From Gammaproteobacteria bacterium (GTDB taxonomy: Bacteria; Pseudomonadota; Gammaproteobacteria; SURF-13): a DNA stretch of 12,339 bases. The stretch covers positions 1-12,339 of the forward strand of contig JAMCTV010000148.1 in the NCBI GenBank assembly GCA_023381235.1, written 5' to 3'. The notes under the pieces are model-generated. The model did no database searches. It saw only the letters and a program-made list of their open reading frames with translations, and had not been told where the DNA came from. Both the position numbers and the translations under genes were made by a program. Positions 6,105-11,359 of the stretch are shown one piece after another (the stretch's first letter is position 1; each line of letters opens with the position of its first letter).

Positions 6105-6281
6105 GCGGATTCAAAACAGCGTGGGCAAAAAAGTCCGTTTGCCCACCCTACATGGCTATTTGTTTAGTAGCGACCGGTTTGTTGTCGACTTAAGTAGGGT
6201 GGGCAACATGTTGCCCACATGTTTCAAATCGGGATTGAATCCGCGTGGGCAAACAAAATCCGTTTGCCCACCCTACATGGC
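6105..6281. repeat. Cluster of GTGGGCA-type palindromic repeats, right of the HigBA-like module
   Basis: Three related palindromes lie in this gap. They are GTGGGCAAA 6121-6129 paired with 6138-6146; GTGGGCAACATGTTGCCCAC at 6199-6218, a perfect 20-base palindrome; and GTGGGCAAAC 6245-6254 paired with 6262-6271. CCCACCCTACATGGC follows the first and third, and its complement-like TAGGGTGGGC precedes the second. The first copy shares GCGGATTCAAA with the copy left of the toxin gene, and the third holds its reverse complement (6237-6251). The stop codon of the next minus-strand gene (6282-6284) abuts the last copy. Similar GTGGGCA/TGCCCAC palindromes are familiar as dispersed intergenic repeats in proteobacteria. 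Confidence 0.75.
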
Positions 6282-6581
6282 TTATTGCACTCTATGTGCT
6301 GGGACACTGGTAGCGATTAGGTGTGCCATCGCACGATGCTGATTAGACATTTCGGCCAGCACATGGTGGGTATTCGATTTCTGATTGAAAAGCACGGCTG
6401 AGAGCAGGAGCAGTGCTGCGAGAATCGGATACGAAAAGAACATCGCTGCAAGGCCAGAGATAAACAGAAGATTCGCGACTACCATCCATTTCACTGATTT
6501 TGAGAGATGCGCGTTTCCCGCGTTCGCCGCCGAGTCGGCAAAGTTCTTCTGTATCTCGTCGGTGGAATAGAGTGCAGGCAT
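6282..6581 (-). CDS. Small membrane protein, unknown function
   Basis: I do not recognise this 99-residue protein. Residues about 31-49 and 51-66 are two hydrophobic segments separated by SYP, which suggests a membrane hairpin. The first 30 residues are polar (MPALYSTDEIQKNFADSAANAG), and the last 33 are polar and histidine-rich (HH at 72-73, H82, H87, H96). A good Shine-Dalgarno (GGGAGG, seven bases before the ATG) supports the start at 6581. It lies 50 bases after another small membrane-anchored gene on the same strand, so the two may form an operon. The stop codon directly touches the repeat cluster at 6105-6281. Confidence 0.72.
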   Translation of the reverse strand: MPALYSTDEIQKNFADSAANAGNAHLSKSVKWMVVANLLFISGLAAMFFSYPILAALLLLSAVLFNQKSNTHHVLAEMSNQHRAMAHLIATSVPAHRVQ

Positions 6582-6631
6582 TTGTTCCTCCCTTCTTCGT
6601 TAATTAAAGGCGTTAATTCTTAAGCGCGCGG

Positions 6632-6952
6632 TTATGGGTGTCCAGTAAGCCATGAGATTGCAGAAAGTATTTGGTCTTTAGCGGCGACTATTGCGGCTGT
6701 GAGGGCGATGATATTTGCCCACATGGACCGGCGCGAAGCCTTACGCGCAATTGAGAGGGTTTCTTCCTCGCGCGCATCTCGTTTGGCCGCAGAAGCTGAA
6801 GATCGCTCTTCTTCTTTGAGCTTTAGCCAATGCTCAATTTCTTCGCGTACTTGCGAGCCTGGACGACCAAGCCTTCCTTCGCCTTTGGCCATTTCAGCAA
6901 GAACGCCTTCATATCCAAGCTTTTCGAGGTGCGCTAAATCGTTGGAATCCAT
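6632..6952 (-). CDS. Small C-terminally membrane-anchored protein, unknown function
   Basis: The protein is 106 residues of unknown function. The N-terminal part has a compact pattern, LEKLGYEGVLAEMAKGEGRLGRPGSQVREEIEHWLKLKEE (split here as 9-28 and 29-48). Residues 36-75 are highly charged and probably coiled-coil. A hydrophobic stretch at about 78-102 (ANIIALTAAIVAA, then AISWL) looks like a tail anchor. This layout puts the N-terminal domain in the cytoplasm. A TTGACA occurs upstream on the minus strand (about 6990-6995) but without a good -10. No clear Shine-Dalgarno precedes the ATG, so the start is less certain than the frame. Confidence 0.65.
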   Translation of the reverse strand: MDSNDLAHLEKLGYEGVLAEMAKGEGRLGRPGSQVREEIEHWLKLKEEERSSASAAKRDAREEETLSIARKASRRSMWANIIALTAAIVAAKDQILSAISWLTGHP

Positions 6953-6954
6953 AC

Positions 6955-6972
6955 GAGTTTAAGGAGTTTAAG
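6955..6972. repeat. Tandem 9-base direct repeat before the start of the 6632-6952 gene
   Basis: GAGTTTAAG is repeated exactly, twice in tandem (6955-6963 and 6964-6972), two bases upstream of the minus-strand ATG. It occupies the position where the ribosome-binding site should be. It could be chance, or a pair of regulator half-sites. Confidence 0.5.
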
Positions 6973-7069
6973 GGATCGTAGCACTTTGCGTGTCAATCAA
7001 TCGAGTCCCAGAAGCCTCATCAGCCGCACGACTACATCTATGACGCTGCTCGTCACTCGGCGTTCAAGT

Positions 7070-7321
7070 TCAGTTACGCACGGTCTTTGTGCGCCGGCTG
7101 GGGCGCTTTGCCAAGATGGCGGTATGTTGAGCTACTTGGATAAGCGAACTCAATGCGTCGTTTACAGCCTGCTCTGTTGGGAAAGCCACCGCTACTTCCG
7201 GTTTGAGCAATACGAGGTTTGTGCCTGCGCGATAGGCCTTTAGATATTTGCCTCTAACACCTTTTCCAAGGTCCTCTCGGCGGTACTCGGAACGAAGCTC
7301 GTCGTGTTTAGCCTTCTTCAT
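7070..7321 (-). CDS. Putative antitoxin partner of BrnT (not BrnA-like)
   Basis: The protein has 83 residues. It contains DELRSEYRREDLGKGVRGKY (residues 7-26) and VAFPTEQAVNDALSSLI (45-61). From memory, small proteins with this DELRSEY...VRGKY / AVNDALRSL pattern are found next to BrnT-like (DUF497) genes in many bacteria. It lacks the ribbon-helix-helix layout of BrnA. The gene overlaps brnT by 14 bases and has GAGAGGAAA as a Shine-Dalgarno within the end of brnT, so translation is probably coupled. The antitoxin role is inferred from position and co-occurrence. The last 13 residues are strongly basic and may be a lineage-specific extension. Confidence 0.78.
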   Translation of the reverse strand: MKKAKHDELRSEYRREDLGKGVRGKYLKAYRAGTNLVLLKPEVAVAFPTEQAVNDALSSLIQVAQHTAILAKRPSRRTKTVRN

Positions 7322-7580
7322 AAATTTTCCTCTCGTATTTCGTCATCAGGCGTGCGCTAATGATTCTAACATTTTTGCCCCGGCCCGTATGGGCAACGAC
7401 CAACAACCGATCTAGCTGGGAAATTCCGAACGTAAGAGAACGATGTTCATGTTCTGAATGATCCGGGTTGGGAAACGTGATAGCCAGCGGGTCTCCGAAC
7501 ACCGTGGTGGCTTCCTGAAAGGACACGCCATGTTTCTTCGCATTCGCAACTACTTTTCTTGCGTCCCATTCAAATTCCAT
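7308..7580 (-). CDS. brnT: BrnT-family toxin (DUF497)
   Basis: The protein has 90 residues, full length for BrnT. It opens with MEFEWDARKVVANAKKHGVSF (split as 1-20 and F21), the family's FEWDxxKxxxNxxKHGVSF start. FGDPLAITF (28-36), LLVVAHTGRG (59-68), RIISAR (72-77) and ERKIYEEG (83-90) complete the pattern. BrnT is a RelE-fold ribonuclease that slows growth until neutralised. The gene lies 23 bases after the M17 aminopeptidase gene on the same strand, with a promoter-like sequence overlapping that gene's stop. The usual BrnA is replaced here by a different small protein. Confidence 0.93.
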   Translation of the reverse strand: MEFEWDARKVVANAKKHGVSFQEATTVFGDPLAITFPNPDHSEHEHRSLTFGISQLDRLLVVAHTGRGKNVRIISARLMTKYERKIYEEG

Positions 7581-7602
7581 ACACAGGTCTCATTTTTCGA
7601 CC

Positions 7603-7630
7603 ATTATGACTTGCCACGCGGGCGCGTCAA
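7603..7630 (-). promoter_or_regulatory. Promoter of the BrnT module, overlapping the end of the aminopeptidase gene
   Basis: On the minus strand TTGACG (7625-7630) and CATAAT (7603-7608) each match five of six consensus bases and are 16 bases apart. The -10 covers the stop codon of the upstream aminopeptidase gene (7604-7606) and lies 22 bases before the brnT ATG. This would let the module be expressed independently. Confidence 0.55.
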
Positions 7631-9112
7631 CGCGTTTTGCTCCAGTAATAAATTGAGCGTCAGACGCACGCCGGCGCCGGTGATGTCGGTCGGGATGTGC
7701 GCGAGGCCGCCTTTGTGGTTGCCGCTGGCGAGGTCCACATGTATCCAGGGAATTTCTTTTTCCACGAAGCGGTTTAAGAATCTTGCGGCGAGGATGTGGT
7801 CGGCTTCGCCTTCCGTGCTGCACTGTTTGATGTCGGCGATCTTGCTTTCGAGTTGCGTGTCGTAGTCTTCGTCCATGGGGAAGGGCCACACACGTTCGCC
7901 GCTGGCGCGGCCGGCGTCGATGAGAGTGGAGTTCCATTGCGGCTGATTGGTGAAGACGCCGCTGTAAGTTGTGCCCAGCGCATACACGCAGGCGCCGGTG
8001 AGCGTGGCGTAGTCGATCATGAGCGCGGGCTTGCGTTTGCAGGCGAGGGCGAGCGTGTCGGCGAGTATCATGCGGCCTTCGGCGTCGGTGTGCACGACTT
8101 CGATGCTGGTGCCGTTGCAGGCGCGCACCACGTCGTTTTGTTTATAGGCGTTGGGGCCGATGTGGTTTTGCACCAGCGCGAGCCAGCAGTCCACCGGGAA
8201 ATCAACCTTAAGCTCAGTGAGCGCGAGTAATGTGCCGAGCGCGACCGCGCTGCCTTCCATGTCTTCGTGCATGCCGTACATGTGTTTGGCGGGTTTGAGG
8301 TTGGTGCCGCCGGTGTCGAAGCAGACGCCTTTGCCGACTAACGCGAGGGGAGGACGCTTCGCTTTCTTCGGTGTATAACGCAGGTGCACGATGCCCGCGT
8401 CCGGCACGCTGCTGCCTTGCGCGACGGCGAGAAACGCACCGGCCTTGAGGCGCTTGAGTTTTTTGATGTCGAGAAAGTCCATGCGCCAGCCATGCTCCTT
8501 GGCGAGTGCGGCGATGCGTTGGCGATACAGCGCGGGCGTCAATTCATTCGGCGGCAGCACGGTGAGGTGGCGCGCGAGGTTATTGCCCGCGGCTTCCGCA
8601 AAGGTGCGGCTGAAATCCACATTTTTCTGCACGCCATGGATTTCAATCGCCGCAAGTTTGCCGGGTTTGTCCTTTTTGGTTTTAAAGTGGGGCAGGCGGT
8701 AGTTTGCGGCAAGCAGTGCGGCGACCAGCGCCTCGGCCACTCGCGCGGCCAGCACGTTATTCAAGCCCGCGAGGGCGATGGTGACGGTGTGCGGGTTGCG
8801 CGCGAGTTGTGCGGCGGCGAGTTTGCGCGCCAGGGTGAGCAGATCGAAGCTGCTGATGGTTGCGTCCACCGCGGCCAACGCCGCATGCGTTCCAGCATCA
8901 TTCGGCAGGTCGGTGACGAAGGGGGTGCCGGCGCTGTCACTGGTGCAATCGTGTTCGCCGAGCGCCAAGAGGCGCTTTTTCAACACCTCGCCATAGGGGA
9001 TGGCCGGCCAGGGCTTCTTAATAAGGGCCTGGGGCAGCACAATGATAAGGTGGGGCGCCTTGGTCGAGGCGAGCGGCTTAGAGTATTGTTTTATCTTGAC
9101 TTTGTTGTCCAT
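7604..9112 (-). CDS. Leucyl aminopeptidase family (M17) metallopeptidase
   Basis: This 502-residue protein fits the M17 cytosolic aminopeptidases: an N-terminal macro-like domain (about 1-160) and a C-terminal catalytic domain (about 170-490). The dimetal and catalytic residues can be placed: K261 and D266 in GKGVCFDTGG, K273 in NLKP, D284 in HEDMEG, and D343, E345 and R347 in HTDAEGR. The family removes N-terminal residues from peptides, usually as a hexamer with two divalent metals. Two signatures are off-consensus: HTDAEGR where NTDAEGR is usual, and DMEG where DMGG or DMCG is usual. It may therefore be a divergent subfamily rather than PepA itself. The start at 9112 is the first ATG with a reasonable N-terminus, though only a weak GAGA precedes it. 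It is divergent from the PDH operon. Confidence 0.92.
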   Translation of the reverse strand: MDNKVKIKQYSKPLASTKAPHLIIVLPQALIKKPWPAIPYGEVLKKRLLALGEHDCTSDSAGTPFVTDLPNDAGTHAALAAVDATISSFDLLTLARKLAAAQLARNPHTVTIALAGLNNVLAARVAEALVAALLAANYRLPHFKTKKDKPGKLAAIEIHGVQKNVDFSRTFAEAAGNNLARHLTVLPPNELTPALYRQRIAALAKEHGWRMDFLDIKKLKRLKAGAFLAVAQGSSVPDAGIVHLRYTPKKAKRPPLALVGKGVCFDTGGTNLKPAKHMYGMHEDMEGSAVALGTLLALTELKVDFPVDCWLALVQNHIGPNAYKQNDVVRACNGTSIEVVHTDAEGRMILADTLALACKRKPALMIDYATLTGACVYALGTTYSGVFTNQPQWNSTLIDAGRASGERVWPFPMDEDYDTQLESKIADIKQCSTEGEADHILAARFLNRFVEKEIPWIHVDLASGNHKGGLAHIPTDITGAGVRLTLNLLLEQNALTRPRGKS

Positions 9113-9150
9113 AGTGTTCTCAAATCAAAGGCTTGGAAGAGGCCTTTTCC

Positions 9151-9179
9151 TTGACCTCTACCTTTAAAACACCGATCAT
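9151..9179 (+). promoter_or_regulatory. Likely promoter of the pyruvate dehydrogenase operon
   Basis: TTGACC (9151-9156), 17 bases, then GATCAT (9174-9179): five and four of six consensus matches with ideal spacing, in the 98-base gap between the divergent aminopeptidase and PDH genes. It would leave a leader of about 25 bases. Confidence 0.45.
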
Positions 9180-9210
9180 ATCGCGGTCATGCCTCTGGGG
9201 GTATCTCTAA

Positions 9211-11259
9211 ATGCATATTATTAGCACCGTAAAAGATCAGGCGGCGTTGCCCAGTTCGTTGAGCCTTGCCGACAAGAAGCGCCTGCTGCGCGAGATGCTG
9301 TTTGCGCGCCGTTTCGAGGAGCGCTGCTACGAGGCGTATGTCGAACGCAAGATCGGCGGCTTTTTGCATCTCTATCCCGGCCAGGAGGCATGCGCGCACG
9401 GCGTGCTGGAAGCCGCGCGCCCCGGCAAGGATTATGTCATCACCGGTTACCGCGATCATGTGCACGCGATCAAGTGCGGCAGTAACCCCAAGGCGGTGAT
9501 GGCGGAGCTGTATGGCAAGGAAACCGGCGTGTGTAAGGGGCGCGGCGGCTCGATGCACATCTTCGATGTGGCGCACCGCTTCATGGGCGGTTATGCCCTG
9601 GTGGGCGGGCCGTTCCCCCTCGCGGCGGGCATGGCCAAGGCAATCAAGCTCAAGGGCGGCGACGAGATTGCGATTTGCTTCCTCGGCGACGCGGCTAACA
9701 ATCAGGGCACCTTCCACGAAACGCTCAACATGGCGAAGGTGTGGAATCTTCCGGTGCTGTTCGTGTGCGAAAACAACTTGTACGGCATCGGCACGCGCAT
9801 TGACCGGTCCACCTCGGTGCTGGATCAATACAAGCGCGCGGCGGCGTACAACATTCCCGCGGCGCAGGCCGACGGGCAGGACATTGAAACCGTCTATGCC
9901 GCGGCGAAGATCGCGGTGGATCACGTGCGCGGCGGCAACGGCCCGTATTTCCTCGAATTGATGACCTACCGCTATCGCGGCCACTCGATGTCCGACTCCA
10001 ACGCCTACCGCGTGAAGGACGAAGAGCGCGCCTGGAGCAAACGCGACCCGATCGTCATGCTGCGCGACCGCTTGATCGCGGCCAAACAGTACAGCGAAAA
10101 AGACTATCAGGCGCTGGATGATGAGATCATCAAGCACATCGAAGATGACATCGTCCCCTTCGCCGAACAGTCGCCAGAACCCAAGAAGGAAGAACTGGAA
10201 AAATACGTGCTGGCGGAAAACGACCCGTGGGTGAAGGGCAAACCCGCAGGTCCTGAGCAAGGTCGAAGGAGTGGCACGAAGGAAATCATGTACTGGGAGG
10301 CGATACGCCGCGCGCACGATGAAGAGATGACGCGCGACCCGCTGGTGATCGCCATGGGCGAGGACATCGGCGTGGTGGGCGGTACCTATAAGGCCACGAA
10401 CGGGCTGTACGACAAATTCGGCGCCGAGCGCGTGATGGACACGCCGATCTCGGAAAACGGTTACACCGGCCTTGGCATCGGCGCGTCGTTCGCCGGTGTG
10501 CGGCCGATTATTGAAATCATGTCGGTCAATTTCGCCTGGCTCGCGCTGGATCAAATCGCCAACTCCGCCGCCAAGGTGCGTTACATGTCAGGTGGACAGC
10601 TCGCCGCGCCGGTGGTGATCCGTTCACCGGGCGGCACCGCGCACCAGTTGGGCGCGCAGCACTCGGCGCGCATGGAAAAGGTGTTCATGGGCATCGCCGG
10701 TTTGCGCGTGGTGACGCCGTCGAATCCCAAACAGGCGTACGGCTTATTGAAATCCGCGCTGCGCTGCAACGACCCGGTGTTCATCAACGAGCACGAGCTC
10801 ATGTACAACATGAAGGGCGAAGTACCGGAGGGCGAATATTTCCATCCGCTGGAAGGCTCCGAGGTCGCGCGCGCCGGGCGCGACGTGACGCTGTTCGGCT
10901 ACAACATCTCGGTGCACTGGTGCTTGAAGGCGGCGGAGATTTTATCCAAACAGCACGGCATCGAAGCCGAGGTGGTGGATTTGTACGCGCTGTCGCCCCT
11001 CGACCGCACGGGCATCAAGGCATCAGTCTCCAAAACCCACAAGGCGGTAATCGTGGAAGAGGCGGAACCCGCGGTAGGCGTCGGCTCCGAGGTGATGGCG
11101 ATCATCAACGAAGAGTGTTTCTTCGAGTTGGACGCCGCGCCGCTGCGCGTGTCCGCCGCCAACGTACCCATGCCTTACAACCACACGCTGGAAAAGGCTG
11201 CGATTCCGACCGCGCAGGATGTGGTGAACGCAGTGCTCAAGTTGTTCGGAAAATCGTAA
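9211..11259 (+). CDS. Pyruvate dehydrogenase E1, alpha and beta subunits fused in one frame
   Basis: E1 decarboxylates pyruvate with thiamine diphosphate and passes the acetyl group to lipoyl-E2. Residues 1 to about 340 are a complete E1 alpha. FLHLYPGQEA (51-60) and YVITGYRDH (75-83) resemble PDH rather than branched-chain enzymes. The thiamine-diphosphate motif runs from GD at 159-160 to NN at 188-189, and the YRYRGHSMSD loop is at 253-262. Residues 360-682 are a complete E1 beta, with GED at 383-385 and TPISENGYTG at 411-420. The join (about 341-359) is unlike either subunit. Related E1 proteins are normally separate alpha and beta chains, although fused alpha/beta E1 proteins exist in other bacteria. 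The beta part still begins with ATG (10288) after GAAGGA, so it may also be made separately. A stop lost through sequencing error is an alternative. Start support is only moderate (GGGGGT about ten bases upstream). Confidence 0.93.
   Translation: MHIISTVKDQAALPSSLSLADKKRLLREMLFARRFEERCYEAYVERKIGGFLHLYPGQEACAHGVLEAARPGKDYVITGYRDHVHAIKCGSNPKAVMAELYGKETGVCKGRGGSMHIFDVAHRFMGGYALVGGPFPLAAGMAKAIKLKGGDEIAICFLGDAANNQGTFHETLNMAKVWNLPVLFVCENNLYGIGTRIDRSTSVLDQYKRAAAYNIPAAQADGQDIETVYAAAKIAVDHVRGGNGPYFLELMTYRYRGHSMSDSNAYRVKDEERAWSKRDPIVMLRDRLIAAKQYSEKDYQALDDEIIKHIEDDIVPFAEQSPEPKKEELEKYVLAENDPWVKGKPAGPEQGRRSGTKEIMYWEAIRRAHDEEMTRDPLVIAMGEDIGVVGGTYKATNGLYDKFGAERVMDTPISENGYTGLGIGASFAGVRPIIEIMSVNFAWLALDQIANSAAKVRYMSGGQLAAPVVIRSPGGTAHQLGAQHSARMEKVFMGIAGLRVVTPSNPKQAYGLLKSALRCNDPVFINEHELMYNMKGEVPEGEYFHPLEGSEVARAGRDVTLFGYNISVHWCLKAAEILSKQHGIEAEVVDLYALSPLDRTGIKASVSKTHKAVIVEEAEPAVGVGSEVMAIINEECFFELDAAPLRVSAANVPMPYNHTLEKAAIPTAQDVVNAVLKLFGKS
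10251..10270. repeat. Dispersed-repeat-like motif inside the E1 alpha-beta linker
   Basis: TCCTGAGCAAGGTCGAAGGA resembles the CCTGAGC...GTCGAAGG sequences commonly scattered between genes in proteobacterial genomes. Here it is translated as PEQGRRS (residues 348-354) exactly at the join of the two E1 subunits. The resemblance is from memory and not from a search. Confidence 0.5.
10278..10290 (+). promoter_or_regulatory. Internal Shine-Dalgarno and ATG for E1 beta
   Basis: GAAGGA (10278-10283) lies four bases before ATG (10288-10290). Initiation here would yield a 323-residue protein, the normal size of a free PDH E1 beta. This is either a relic of formerly separate genes or a working internal start. 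Confidence 0.6.
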
Positions 11260-11270
11260 ACAGTGCCATT

Positions 11271-11334
11271 CCCTCTCCCGAAGCGGTTAAGGCCGCTTCC
11301 TCCCTCTCCCGATGGGAGAGGGTTGGGGTGAGGG
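11271..11334. repeat. Double hairpin repeat in the E1-E2 spacer
   Basis: CCCTCTCCCG occurs at 11271-11280 and again at 11302-11311. The second copy pairs with GGGAGAGGG (11314-11322) in a 9-base stem with a 3-base loop, followed by TTGGGGTGAGGG, a combination familiar as a dispersed proteobacterial repeat. Between the two copies a second hairpin pairs GAAGCGG (11280-11286) with CCGCTTC (11293-11299). There is no run of Ts after either stem, so it does not look like an intrinsic terminator. A role in mRNA processing or stability within the operon is possible. Confidence 0.7.
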
Positions 11335-11359
11335 TATTTATTCATTACTCATAATAAAC

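Noticed and set aside
6105..6281. CRISPR array
   Set aside because: The repeats are palindromes in mixed orientation with irregular spacing and no unique spacers of constant length. There are no cas genes.
6121..6342. Plus-strand frame through the GTGGGCA repeats
   Set aside because: Its sequence is translated palindromic repeat, with no Shine-Dalgarno and no family resemblance.
9129..9150. Hairpin AAAGGC/GCCTTT in the aminopeptidase-PDH gap
   Set aside because: A 6-base stem with a long loop in a divergent promoter region. It is probably chance.
9187..10554. 455-codon minus-strand frame opposite the PDH E1 gene
   Set aside because: It is the high-GC antisense of a highly conserved enzyme gene. 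Its product is rich in His/Arg/Ala with no domain.
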